Assembly: GCA_003988855.1 (NCBI GenBank)
Contig: QYAI01000081.1
Coordinates: 186,001-250,000, forward strand
Reading direction: 5' to 3'
Source of the DNA: Arachnopeziza araneosa
Taxonomy: Eukaryota; Ascomycota; Leotiomycetes; Helotiales; Arachnopezizaceae
Length of the DNA: 64,000 bases
In this document: positions 33,806 to 45,749 of the stretch, piece by piece
How the letters are laid out: each line of letters starts with the position of its first letter
Numbering within the stretch: the stretch's first letter is position 1
The notes under the pieces: generated by a model
Database searches by the model: none
Told to the model about the DNA's origin: nothing
The model's input: only the letters and a program-made list of their open reading frames with translations
Made by a program: the position numbers and the translations under genes

Positions 33806-35526
33806 GATCGACGACGGCGAGTGAGATGAGCCCGTTCTCGGCGAATGGCCTGCTTTTTAGCATGTTTTGATAGAAGTCCGCACGCAGCTGTGTCAATGGA
33901 GATGGAAAGTGATGGCAAGCGCCTGCCATTTTGGCGACGCGTCTATTAGAATATCCAACACGTGATCTGGCGGTTCATTTTCTCTTCCACGGTCATCTCA
34001 GCTGGGTACAATAAGTTGCCCACCGAATTTACATTGCGTATCAATAGTTGAAAGGCAGAGATGGGATAAAGCCAGCCCTACCTATTCAGGTAAAAGTCAT
34101 TGCGGGTTTCACATGGTGGGCGTGAATACAGGTCCTGAGAAACATGCAGATGTGTGCCGCCCGACAGTGCCATGGCAGCGTTAAAGTATCCGTCCGCCGA
34201 CCCATGGGGTACAGGACTGTTTGAGAGACGTTTTACTTGATCCCGCTCCCACTTGTACGATGAAGATGAAATGAATAACATTGACATCGGCCAGCATAAA
34301 CCCAAACACTTGCCTGGCCTTGCTCGAATCCCCCTCCAAGACGGGTGAAATGAAGGATACGAGCGCGTGCATTACAGTTGTTGACTCTCCTGACAAGGTT
34401 CTGTCCTGCGCTATGGTTAGGCTTGTATGTGTGTTTGGTAAGCCAGAACACGGGGGGCGTGAGAAAGTTGGGATAAATCGGTCGTGCTGAGGATGAAAGC
34501 CGCCGTTCGGTCGACTGAGCGGCTTTCGTGCATCGACGGAGATAGCGTCGGACTTCCCAGATGATGGCCAATTGGCCTCGTGGAGAGGGGTGTCCTGCTA
34601 AGCGGCCATGCACGGCGATTATTTATATCAGCAACGAGTAAACAAACTTGCGGATCATCTGCTGGGTGGGTTCGCTGCTCGCTCTCTCTCGCCAGTTGTG
34701 CGCGCCCCTGTGTCCCCGGTCGTGTTCCTTCTGACTGTGTCCGAAGGCATCCAGTCGAAGACCTTTCCTTCTCTTCCTTTCCATCCGGCGGCGCTGTCTT
34801 CCCCTAAGGTACGGGACTTTCTAAAGCCCGTCGAGCATTATTTCCTCTCTGGCTTCTAATTACCGAGAGAGATGATGACCGATGACTCGCTCTCCTCTTA
34901 CGTAGGAAAAGGAAATCATCAAACCAAACACGCTTATCCTTCCCCGACCATTTCGTGTTTGGCACATTCAGCCCCTTCTGACAGCGTCGGAAACTCCCTC
35001 TCCGCTGCTCATAGGTGGCATCCAACCTGCCCGGCTGCCCAGGCGTTTCTTCGTACGTTAATCAGCAATTCTCTGGGCAGGGATTTCTCTCCCCAAACTT
35101 ATCTCCTCCGTTACCTACCACATCCGGTTTTCTAAAATCTCTCTCCAAACACTGCAATTGCTCTCCGACATTGCGGTAGATTGACAGCACCGACAGCTAC
35201 GAGAGCGCGAGTCTGTTTGATTATCGAGCCTCGCCTTCGCTTCAACAAAGGAGATTGAACGCCGACGCGCTCTTCCGTCAGATCCGGGCTCCATAGACGC
35301 CTCCTAACCGACGCCGTACCTTCCACCTAGCCTTTACCCCCTTCGAAAAGTTCAACCAGATCCTCTGCACCAGGGCTTTTGGCACTGTGTCAATGCTGAA
35401 ATCGACGATATTCTAATCAGAATACAGGCCAAGATACCGCATTGGGGTTTGCTAAGGTGAAGCTGGAGAACGATCGGTGTTTCGCTGCGAGGGCGCGGCC
35501 CTGACCTCAATTCCTAATCTTTCGCC
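33806..35526. other. 1.7-kb divergent promoter between the SMC5/6-like gene and the P4-ATPase
   Basis: No convincing coding region. The half nearer the flippase is CT-rich on the plus strand (about 34680-35150) and probably forms its promoter and 5' leader. Possible short introns in the leader cannot be settled by eye. Confidence 0.5.
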
Positions 35527-38500
35527 ATGGCTGCTCCTACTTTCGAAGAGCCTGAAGAAGCGTCCAATCCAACAAAGAAGCTGAGATGGGCAACACAGAG
35601 ACATAAGGGCAAGAGTGGGAATCGCAAACGAGGCTCAATTCTAGACAGGTTACATCATCGAGGGTCACAAAATGCCGAGAAGAAAAGGGAATCCGGCGGC
35701 GCCGATTCTGTTGGTACAGATATGGAAGCCATCCAGGAAGATGCTGCAAATGAAGATGCCGCAGAAGCTCAAATAGATGCGAAAGGCCAGGGTCCTAGGA
35801 CAATCTTTTTCAACTTACCACTTCCGGCGAATGCGCAGGACGAAGAAGGTAATCCGTTGGTTCATTACAAAAGAAACAAGATTAGGACCGCAAAATACAC
35901 CCCCATAAGTTTCATACCAAAGAATTTATGGCTACAATTTCACAATATAGCCAACGTGTACTTCTTATCCCTAATCATCTTAGCTGTAAGCCCGCAGTCC
36001 CGAAAGTGTTGCTATCACTAACTAGCTACAGTTCTTCAGTATATTTGGTGCCCCGAATCCAGGACTGAACGCCGTGCCACTCATTGTCATTGTGGTCATA
36101 ACAGCATTGAAAGACGCAGTTGAAGACTATCGGCGAACGGTCCTTGACAACGAGCTCAATAATTCTCCAGTCCATCGACTTCTAGACTGGAACAACATCA
36201 ATGTAAACGAAGATGATGTATCCATGTGGCGGAGATTCAAAAAGGCGACAAGCCGAAACCTGCTTTCGATGTGGAGAAAGGTCAAGAAAGGGAAACCAGC
36301 ATCAGCAATAGAGTCTACGAATCGTACTGTGGATGAACCGCGAGAGTCGTACGAAACCCGAGAAATAAGACGGGAGTCTACATTCTCAGCACATACTCAA
36401 CGAACATCTTTCACATCAGCTCGAGAGGAGATTCAGATGACCCCAGTGCCGTCTCCCCTTCCTCGTGACGATTCACTACAAGTTCCATCGCACGACCGCC
36501 CAAAAACGGCTTTTTCCTACGATGCCGGCGATGCTCCGCTGCAAAAGAATTTCGGAGACTTGATCAATCGCAACATCCCACTTACTGGAAAGCCTAGGTT
36601 TCACCAGGACTATTGGAAGAATGTCAAGGTGGGAGATTTTGTTCGGATATACAACGATGATCAGATTCCTGCCGATATTATAATCTTGTCTACTTCTGAT
36701 GCAGACGGAGCTTGCTATGTTGAGACCAAAAATTTGGATGGTGAGACGAATCTGAAAGTCCGACATGCACTTCGCAGTGGGCGTAAGATTAAACACGCCC
36801 GAGACTGCGAGAGAGCTCAATTTACTATTGAAAGCGAAGGCCCTCAACCAAATCTTTATCAGTACAATGGAGCTGCACGATGGACGCAAAGTGGCTCAAA
36901 AGGCCAAGAAAACGGCGAAGACATGGCTGAGCCAATAAGCATCAACAACGTCTTGCTAAGAGGTTGTAACTTGCGAAACACTGATTGGGCGCTTGGTGTA
37001 GTCATTTTTACTGGGTTTGACACCAAAATCATGCTGAATTCTGGCATCACCCCTAGCAAACGTTCCAGGATCGCTCGAGAGTTGAACTGGAACGTCATCT
37101 ACAACTTCACCATATTAGTAGTCATGTGTATCGTGGCTGGAATCGTCGAAGGAGTTACTTGGTCTCAGTCGAACAATTCAATTGCTTTCTTTGAGTTTGG
37201 GTCTATCGGTAACAAGGCATCCGTGGATGGACTAATAGCCTTCTGGGGAGGGATCGTTCTGTTCCAAAACTTGGTTCCAATCTCACTGTACATCACTCTG
37301 GAAATCATCAGGACTTGTCAAGCATTCTTTATCTACAGCGATATCGAAATGTACTACGAAAAATTAGACTATCCTTGTACGCCAAAGTCTTGGAATATCT
37401 CTGATGACGTTGGACAAATCGAGTACATATTTTCGGACAAGACTGGTACCCTTACTCAGAATGTCATGGAGTTCAAGAAAGCCACTATCAATGGGGTGCC
37501 TTATGGAGAAGCTTACACCGAAGCTCAAGCTGGTATGCAGAAGCGCCAGGGCATTGATGTTGAAAAAGAAGGTGCCAGAGCCCGCGAAGAGATTGCCCAA
37601 GCGCGTGCAAAGATGCTTCTTGACATCAAAAAGATCCACAAGAATCCCTATCTTCACGACGATGAACTAACGTTTATCGCACCCGACTTTGTGGCGGACC
37701 TCGCTGGAGAATCGACGAAGGAACAACAACAAGCGTGCGAACAATTTATGCTTGCTCTTGCACTTTGCCACACAGTCATATCCGAAGTCGTACCTGGAGA
37801 TCCTCCAAGAATTGAGTTCAAGGCACAGTCTCCCGATGAAGCTGCCCTAGTAGCTACTGCGCGCGATGTCGGCTACACTGTGATGGGAAACTCGCCTGAC
37901 AGCATTCAACTAAATATTCAGGGCGAAGATAAATCCTTCAAAGTGCTTAATACACTAGAGTTCAACTCTACCAGAAAAAGAATGAGTGCCATCATCAGAA
38001 TGCCAAACAACAAGATTGTACTATTTTGCAAGGGTGCTGATAGTGTAATATATTCTCGCCTAAAGCGAGGAGAACAGCCAGAGCTTCGCAAAACGACTGC
38101 TGAGCATTTAGAGATGTTTGCGAGAGAAGGTCTTCGTACTCTTTGCATAGCTCAGAAAGAGCTTAGTGAAGAAGAATATCAGAAATGGAGCAAGGACCAC
38201 GAGATAGCATCCGCCGCCATTCAAGACAGAGAAGACAAGATGGAAGCTGTCGCAGACGTTATCGAACGCGAGTTGTCTTTACTAGGAGGAACGGCTATCG
38301 AAGATCGATTGCAGGAAGGTGTTCCTGACACAATCGCACTCCTCGCTGATGCGGGAATCAAGCTCTGGGTTCTTACTGGGGACAAACCTGAGACTGCAAT
38401 TAACATTGGATTCTCTTGTAACCTACTTAACAACGACATGGAACTGCTCGTCATTAAAGTCGAAGATGAACAAATGTCAAGTGCCGAGGCTGAGCTGGAC

Positions 38501-40113
38501 AAACACTTAGCAACCTTCAATATGACCGGTTCTGATGAGGAACTGGTTGCAGCTAAGAAAAACCACGAACCGCCAGCGCCAACTCATGCTATCGTTATTG
38601 ATGGAGACTCTCTTAAGCTTGTGCTAGACGAAAGGCTACGACAAAAGTTCCTTCTTCTATGTAAACAATGCAAGTCGGTCCTTTGCTGTCGAGTAAGTCC
38701 TGCCCAGAAGGCTGCTGTTGTTTCTATGGTCAAGCAAGGCTTGGATGTCATGACGCTATCTGTAGGAGACGGGGCAAATGATGTGGCAATGATTCAAGAA
38801 GCCGATGTCGGTGTCGGTATTGCTGGAGAAGAAGGTCGACAAGCTGTCATGTCAGCCGATTACGCCATTGGACAGTTCCGTTTCCTGCAAAGATTGGTCC
38901 TAGTACATGGGCGTTGGTCTTATCGCAGACTCGGTGAAACGATCTCCAATTTCTTCTACAAGAATATTGTGTGGACCTTCACCATCTTCTGGTATCAAAT
39001 TTTCTGCAGCTTCGACATGACTTATTTGTATGACTACAGCTATATCTTGCTGTTCAATCTGGTCTTTACATCAGTTCCGATCGTATTCATGGGTGTCTTG
39101 GATCAGGATATTAGTGACAAAGTATCTCTCGCTGTACCTCAACTGTATCGAAGAGGCATTGAGAGAAAGGAATGGACGCAAACAAAATTTTGGTAAGAAA
39201 TTCAACCTAATCATATTATTAATGTGACAGGCTAACTTGCTACAGGCTTTACATGCTTGACGGATTCTACCAATCAGTCATTTTGTTTTTTATGGCTTAC
39301 CTCCTATATCTTCCAGCCAATTTTGTCACCGGTAATGGCCTCGGTCTCGAAGACCGAGAACGATTCAGTGTTTACATCGCCTGCGCAGCCATTTTTGTCA
39401 TCAACTCTTACATCTTGCTAAACACCTACAGGTGGGATTGGCTGATAGTTCTCCTTGTTGCCATTAGTATCATTCTTGTGTGGTTTTGGACAGGAGTCTA
39501 TACAAGCTTTAAGTCATCTGAATACTTCTACAAAGCTGCTGCCCAGGTTTTTGGACAAGCAACATACTGGGCGGTGACAGTGCTTTCGATCACGCTATGT
39601 CTTCTGCCTAGATTTGCTGTCAAAGCTACACAGAAGATCTATCTCCCTTACGATGTTGACATCATCCGTGAACAAGTCCGTCAGGGCAAGTTCAGTTATC
39701 TCGATGCTGCACATAGGTCTGGAGAAGAAATTTCGAACAATTCCTCCACAGCATCGTCCGATATCGCAAAACCGAGTAAGCATAATCACTATCCGAGCCT
39801 TGATGATGATCAGCGACCAATTTATCCTCCCTCAGAATCCGCCGCCACCCACAATGCCCGAAGCAGCGACGGGACAGACTTTACACGACATGATCGAACA
39901 TCTGTTGAGCTACCTCCTGTTCGAGCTTCTGTAGACAGACCAAGGCCATCGTTCGACCGACTACGATCCAGTGTCGACAGAATACGCCCTAGCTACGAGC
40001 AAAGCAATGACTTCACATCAGCAGCTCTTCTGACTCGAATGGAGTCCAGCCACTCTTTTGGGCCTGTACAAAGCAGTCAGAGCAGGAGAAAACCGTCCAA
40101 CGATCTACGATGA
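35527..40113 (+). CDS. Dnf1-type P4-ATPase (phospholipid flippase)
   Basis: Three exons, 35527-35985, 36032-39192 and 39246-40113; introns of 46 and 53 nt; 1495 residues. It moves phosphatidylcholine and phosphatidylethanolamine-type lipids from the outer to the inner leaflet of the plasma membrane or late secretory pathway. The actuator domain has YVETKNLDGETNLK; TM4 carries the P4-specific PISL motif; the phosphorylation site is SDKTGTLTQN with the aspartate at about residue 622; the nucleotide domain has KGADSVIYSRL; the hinge is GDGANDVAMIQEADVGVGIAG. The last exon supplies TM7-10 and a Ser-rich tail. The long insertion between TM2 and the actuator domain and the overall length match Dnf1/Dnf2 and not Drs2 or Neo1. 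These enzymes normally need a Cdc50/Lem3-type beta subunit, not present here. The tail contains short repeated SxDR/PRPS units. Confidence 0.96.
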
Positions 40114-41041
40114 TGACTCAACGATACCGTACAACTTCACCCTGATACACTTTCTTAATGAGCACCCGACCTGTACAATACACACTCTCTCGCTTAAACC
40201 AACTTGATACCATTTGTCCTTTCTTTTGTCGATAAGGATCTCGAACTGAGCATTATGATCTGCATAAGCGATCTACGGATTATTGTCTTACTTTACTTGC
40301 ATATGATTTCCTTTGCATTGGGCGTTTGAGGAGTTGAGGTTCTGGTCAACATGGGAGGCTGTATCCCAATGGAGTGTGAATGAACCGAGCCTCTCTCCTT
40401 TGGTGGTATGAAGTTGGACTGACGAATGAGTGTGAATGGATGGCGCGATCCTGTATATAAGACTAGAATCCAAGGAGAATCTTACAGAGACTTAAAGTAA
40501 TTGCTTAACTTAGTCACACAATTGAATTATATAACATAAACACCATGTGAGCTACTCTTAATTTCTATGCGTTGGGCCAAAAACTCCTGATGCCTCCGCC
40601 TGTATTTTAGCCCTGATTCAAGATCTCCATTGCCTACATTAAAAGAACGGCGCATAGGGTTGATAATTAGTCAGAAGTTGGCTGATTTCTCTAAACCGAC
40701 TGAGCAAGCTTGCGTTGTTGAACCGGAACAGTATGACGGACACGAAAACCGACCAACTGTTATGCTCGCGAAGGACAAGTTTGAAGCAGCCCCAGGGACC
40801 GAAGGATTATAGTAGCACACCGAACAAAATAGTCGGCTTTGGATGAATGTCAGAGAGAATTTTAGAAGGAAACGATGTTGATTTGTGAAAGGTCCTGACA
40901 GATGGATTCTTGCCATTCCACTCAAATGAAAGTGACCAGAAATTACCCTATTTGTACTAGCCCCTGCGCGTCGGCGCGTCTCCCAATCCCCATTGCGAAT
41001 CTCGTACCAATACTCTGTATCAGCACCAACAACCTTTTAAC
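40114..41041. other. intergenic region between the P4-ATPase and NSE2
   Basis: A 928-bp spacer between two plus-strand genes, holding the 3' UTR of the first and the promoter of the second. Small frames only; nothing recognised. Confidence 0.55.
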
Positions 41042-42483
41042 ATGTCTACCAGGAGGCACTTAGTATCACGCTCACGCAATAATGAAGCTGCATCGCCAGC
41101 AGCTCGATCTTATCGTGAGCCAGAGACATCAAGTCTACCACCCTACGAAGCACCATCTTGCCCTCTTTCTGCAGCAGCCAAAGTAAAACTTGAACAACTT
41201 CGAGAGAATATGGACCATGAGTACTCCAAGTACGGAAAGTTCAGAAAATCTTCCGCTCTTGTGATTGCAGATTCTGCTGCTGATGCTAATGAGCGTCTTG
41301 CACTCCGGAAAGATAGAATCAAGAACGCTGCAGAAAAACGACATGAGAAAAATATCGAAGAAGCAGAGAGAACAGAGGAAGATCTTGAAGCGGAGGCGTA
41401 CGCAAAAGAATTTGAAAAGCAGGTTAGTGAGCTCTCTGCCGCTGCAGAAAAGGCAACCATGGACCTGATTGATTATGGCGATGAGCTGTCCATGCAAAAA
41501 GAGTTCATGAAAGAAGTCTCAGAGAATGCCACTGTTGCAAGAGAAGGTGAAGCACCTCTTGATAATCCGGAAATTCTCAGCCCTTGGGAAATTTTCCAAT
41601 CGGCCAAGGAAAGATATGCTAAGCAGTACGCCGATCAAAGCATGAGAGATAGGTAAGCTTTTCCTAAATTAATTTCTTAAAGTGCTACTAATTCTGGGTT
41701 TCAAGATACGCGGACAACAACGAATACAAGAATCTCAAGCGTGTAGTACATGATGCTCAGTACTCCGGAACAGACAATATACCTCCTCTTCCACATGCTA
41801 GAACTTGGTCGTTTCCGGACGAGAGCAACAATGCAAGCGGACCATCGCGTAGACGTAAAAATAATCGAGTGGATAACACTGGAGATGAGGATGATGATGA
41901 GGAGATTATTATTTCTGGTATCAAAGACACACTGAAATGCCCCATTACTTTGGTTTGGATCAAAGAGCCCTACAGTACTGCAATATGCAACCATTCCTTC
42001 GAGAAAGAAGCAATTTTGGATCTTCACAGGCGGACGGCCACAGCTTTTACGAAAACTCTTCCCAGTGGCCAAAAAGTACCAGATGGTCCTCCGAGATCAC
42101 AGTGTCCTGTGCCTGGATGTGAAAAGGTAAGTTACAAGTATGTCATTTATTTACAAGGCTAAATCTCGTCCCAGTGGCACACCTTGAAAGATTTTTATTA
42201 TGATCCAGCCGTAAAACGACGTGTTATTCAAGCGCAGAAACGAGAACAACGCCAAGCTGACCTTGAGGATGAGGATGAGGATGAAGACATGAATGCCCCA
42301 CGTGGAACTCAAGCACACCGTCCTGAGGAGATTGATGATGAAGAAGATGATGGTATTGAGATCGATGATGCGGAAGAGAGGAGGAAAGAAATTGCAAAGG
42401 TCAAACGAGAGCGAGCTCAGAGTCGTGGGTTCAGCGTGGCTCCCACCCAACCTTCGCAAGATGATTCTATGGAGATAGACTAG
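41042..42483 (+). CDS. Nse2/Mms21-type SUMO E3 ligase of the SMC5/6 complex
   Basis: Three exons, 41042-41652, 41706-42126 and 42175-42483; introns of 53 and 48 nt; 446 residues. It attaches SUMO to chromatin and repair proteins as part of the SMC5/6 complex. The N-terminal half is a charged helical region (about residues 50-200) that should bind the Smc5 arm. The SP-RING begins at Cys282: CPITLVW, ICNHSFEK, then QCPVPGC, giving the expected Cys, His and Cys ligands with the usual missing first pair. The second intron falls just after the last zinc-ligand cysteine. The C-terminal tail is very acidic (EDEDEDED, EEIDDEEDDG). It is longer than yeast Mms21 (267 residues), mainly through the acidic tail and linker. 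PIAS/Siz proteins are excluded because no SAP or PINIT domain is present. Confidence 0.9.
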
Positions 42484-42789
42484 ACACCGAAGATTCATTC
42501 CTAACTAGGCTAGTATTGATGACTGTAAGTTTTGCCGGCCTTACACAAGAGTCGCGGGTGTTAGCTAAGAGATAATGAGATATGAGAAATGATTGAATCT
42601 ATACAAGTCGAATGCCACTAAAACGCTTATTTCCTCTCAAAACGATGAAATCTTCTCAGTCTTAGAAAAACCTCTGAGCAGAAGAAACTTGAAATGGGTA
42701 TTATCAATAAATGACAGATTACAGCTCCACCGGTAGCAAAAGCTCGGATTTCTACTGCCCAAACCACCAGACTCCTTGGCAATGACGGC
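42484..42789. other. convergent spacer between NSE2 and the PEBP-like gene
   Basis: A 306-bp spacer with two stop codons facing each other. 3' UTR sequence; nothing else seen. Confidence 0.6.
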
Positions 42790-43389
42790 TCACTTCCTCT
42801 CTGCAACCCCAATCCACTCTCCCCACCCCAGCACCTTCCCCTCCAATTCTCTCACAATCTCCTCCTTCGTAGCAGGCACACCCATCTCCCCTAACTTCTC
42901 ATTCAACGCAACAACCACATGAAAATAGCGATGAGTACCATGACCTCTCAATGGTCTTGGGCCAATGAACACCCTTTTCCTCATATTCAAGGCATACCGA
43001 AACCCCCCCTTCAACTCATTCTCCTTCCCCGTGGGTTCCAAGTCTGCCTGCTCTAACGTAGTTTTTAAAGGCGAGATGCCGTAAAACCCGGCGTGGAGAA
43101 TGGGGTTCGGAAGAGGTGCGTCGGCGTCTTCGATAAGGAAGAGGTATTGTTTTACTGAGGATGAGGGAATGGTAGATGGGAGGGACCAGTTGAAGGTTGG
43201 TATTAGGTCTTTCCCGTCTTGGGTATGGTCTACGTCTAGGCTTGCTGGGGAGGTACCGCAGTCGCTTGAAACAAGTGTGAGGTTTGGTGTTGGGAATGAT
43301 GAGAAGGCGGCACCTTTGCTGACGAGTTTTTTGTCTCGGCCTCGCATACTGTAGGTTGCCCAAGCGACGGTGCGCTCGACATATTCCAT
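42790..43389 (-). CDS. PEBP-like protein (YbhB/YbcL-type phosphatidylethanolamine-binding fold)
   Basis: Single exon of 199 residues from ATG 43389. Family hallmarks are YLFLIEDADAP (the aspartate-rich strand of the ligand pocket), the aromatic FNWSLPS segment and RGHGTHRYFHVVVAL, the GxHRY motif of the fold. The protein has no signal peptide and is likely cytosolic. In fungi these proteins are mostly uncharacterised; relatives in yeast inhibit carboxypeptidase Y or modulate kinases, but no specific role can be given. It converges on NSE2. Confidence 0.85.
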   Translation of the reverse strand: MEYVERTVAWATYSMRGRDKKLVSKGAAFSSFPTPNLTLVSSDCGTSPASLDVDHTQDGKDLIPTFNWSLPSTIPSSSVKQYLFLIEDADAPLPNPILHAGFYGISPLKTTLEQADLEPTGKENELKGGFRYALNMRKRVFIGPRPLRGHGTHRYFHVVVALNEKLGEMGVPATKEEIVRELEGKVLGWGEWIGVAERK

Positions 43390-44623
43390 GGTTGTGGATT
43401 GGATGTTTGCAAAAGGGTGTTGGAGTAAGAAAACTCCGTTCTGATATGTAGTTCGAAGCTAGATCCAGAATCAACAGAATGAATTGATTTTAAAAGACTC
43501 TATTTTATTACAAAGGTATTTCTGATCCTAAAATCATAAGCAGTCTTGATTACTTCTTATATCTTTGATCTAGGTCGAGTAATATCACCTCTGGAGAGGA
43601 TCATATTGGTGGATTTAGTCGGGGTGGTAAGCTCGCTAAAAGCCGGAAGCGGAAATCGAACCGGCGCGAGAACGGCAACAGCGCGGATTGGAGATTAGCT
43701 GAAGGAAGTATGTAAGTACTGCTGAGATGATTTCATTTCGGTTTTAAGTGTACCGACTGCCGTGCTCATGTGTTCAAAAATGATGGGCTTCACGGACTTA
43801 GAAGATAAGATCTTACGTCCCACAAGTTAGGTGAGCAAAGTCAATACATGTGGTTTGATAAAAATAAGTCAATTATACTAAGCTCCATCTAGACTTTGAG
43901 CCAAACAGAGTAAAAGCTATGTTATTTGCTCTAGATTTCATCCTCCACATCAATTTCACAATTCGCTACAGCCCCCTTTCTTTTACCGAGCTGGACGTTT
44001 CCTTCTCTACGGCTTACTCGTACTGAGTTCTTCTATCTTGCCACTCCCCTACTTTCTATCAAAACGCAGATTTTTAGGTTATCACTCAGCTTCTCTTCCA
44101 TATATTGTGAATCAGCGCTCCTCCAGAACGATGCTCATTCATATCCTTTGACAGTCACGAAGGATGATAAGTAGACAGCTGCTAATGATTTGACGGCTTC
44201 CTTTGTTGAAGCCTAGGACTAATTGTCATTGGATCTAGTTGATTTGAAAATTGAGTCTACGATTCTATCAAACCATTTGTGTATTTACTTCAAGCTTGGT
44301 TTTCGGCACGCTCTCTTGCTAGGTGAGGCGAGTACCAACGACCCACTGCGTATAGTGCCAAACATGTTGAGACGGTAGGAGCGAAGCTGCTACCTCCGGA
44401 AGTCGCCCGCCCTCAATGTTCCTTCCTGATCTTCTTAATCTCCTCGCCCTTCCCCGATCAGTCAGTCTGCCTACTTCCCAGGCTTTTCTCCTCCTCTCTT
44501 TTCTCTTTACAACATCAACAACTTTTTCATCTTTGACACCTCCATCATTGCAAGCATTCTCATCAATCCAAAATCATCTATCAGTTGCTTTTATAACTCT
44601 TAAGTCTCGCCTCAGTCATCAAC
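43390..44623. other. 1.2-kb divergent promoter between the PEBP-like and hydrophobin-like genes
   Basis: AT-rich DNA in the left half, then CT-rich on the plus strand from about 43960, as is usual in leaders of fungal secreted-protein genes. A frame from ATG 44416 overlaps the next gene's start and may act as an upstream ORF. A sequence at about 43640-43690 looks faintly tRNA-like but does not fold properly. Confidence 0.5.
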
Positions 44624-44709
44624 ATGCGTTCTGCATTGACCCTTGCTTCTATTCTGCGCATCTCTGCTGCTTCGACTATTCCCACATTCGGTGGAAGATC
44701 ATTACGTGA
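44416..44709 (+). promoter_or_regulatory. possible upstream ORF overlapping the hydrophobin-like start codon
   Basis: A 97-codon frame starting at ATG 44416 runs through the main start codon at 44624 in a different phase and ends at 44709. If the mRNA starts upstream of 44416, ribosomes initiating here would pass the main ATG, a repressive arrangement. The transcription start is unknown, and the CT-rich run after 44440 may itself be the start region, in which case this frame is irrelevant. Confidence 0.2.
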
Positions 44710-45749
44710 TTCGGCCTCTCTTGCTAGCTCATTCGAGAGTGGTGCCACGGATCACCCTAGCTTTATCGAAAGATTAGAAGATTCAGAGTCTTCTGCCGGC
44801 TCGTTCGAGCTCGGTGTCCTTGGGCTTGGGGCTATTGCTAATTTTACTGATGGAAATATTACTGATTCTGCGGCCGTTACGGGTATCATCATTGCTGCCG
44901 AAGAGACCTCTAACTCTGCTGACGGCAGCTCCACCGACTATGCTGCTGTTATTGGTATTTCCATAGCCGCTGCCGAATATTCTACCCCTAACAACTCCAC
45001 CTCCGGTTCTACTATTTTCGTTGTACCTGAAGACGGCAATTCTACTGAATTTGGCTCACTTCCTGTTGCTGTGGTTGAAGCCACGGACTTTAACTCCACT
45101 CAAGCTGCATCAGTCGAAACCCTTATTGCAAAGCCATCATCTCTCAACACTACCAGTATTGCACCAGCTGGTAGTCTAATGAGGGGACCAACACATCTCA
45201 ACTTGACTGATCTTAGCAAGATCTCTCCATTTATTTGCAATTACACGACCATCCTGGGCCACTGCTGCCAGATAGTTACCACTACCAGTCACATTGGGGT
45301 GAACTGTAAGAAAATTTCCGCCATCCCTCACTACAATAATTAACTTTATTCCAACAAATAGGCTTCAAGGCCGACATGTACATCGCTTCCGATCAAGAGA
45401 TCTTCTACTTTTGTCCTGCTGGTTCTGAGCATCAAGATATGTTCGCCGCTGGTTGTTGCAAACCAGATGCTGTGAGTAGCCACATTTTTGATCCAAGATG
45501 TTATGATGCTCATTGTTTATAAAGCCCGTCGAGGCTGTTCCAGGATTAAACCTTTATAACTGCGAACTTGCTACCACCTATATTCCTGCTGAACATGCAA
45601 AGAGGTATTTCGACTCTAGTGTAATTATCCAAGGTTTTAATATGATCCATAGGGAAGATGAAGACGAAAATGACAAAGACGACAAGGATAGTGAAGATCT
45701 CGAATTTGATGGCGGATACCTATGGCAAAACAAGACGGGCGTGATGTGA
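44624..45749 (+). CDS. secreted N-glycosylated protein with a C-terminal hydrophobin-like eight-cysteine module
   Basis: Three exons, 44624-45305, 45362-45471 and 45525-45749; introns of 56 and 53 nt; 338 residues. The N-terminus MRSALTLASILRISAAS is a probable signal peptide. Residues 20-200 are Ser/Thr/Ala-rich with about eight N-glycosylation sequons (for example at 73, 78, 124, 139, 157, 175, 193, 206) and an imperfect duplication (TDSAAVTGIIIAAEET and TDYAAVIGISIAAAEY). All eight cysteines lie at 205-277 in the order C-X8-CC-X12-C-X16-C-X13-CC-X16-C, the hydrophobin pattern; the X16 between the fourth and fifth matches class II, the rest is longer than usual. The tail is very acidic (REDEDENDKDDKDSED). 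Hydrophobins coat hyphae and spores, but typical ones are about 100 residues, so this is hydrophobin-like at best. A different small secreted Cys-rich fold remains possible. Confidence 0.75.

Noticed and set aside
43620..43700. tRNA-like sequence with GGTTCGATT on the minus strand
   Set aside because: The T stem has a mismatch and a wobble, and no 5' acceptor strand complementary to the 3' side could be found; at most a decayed tRNA.
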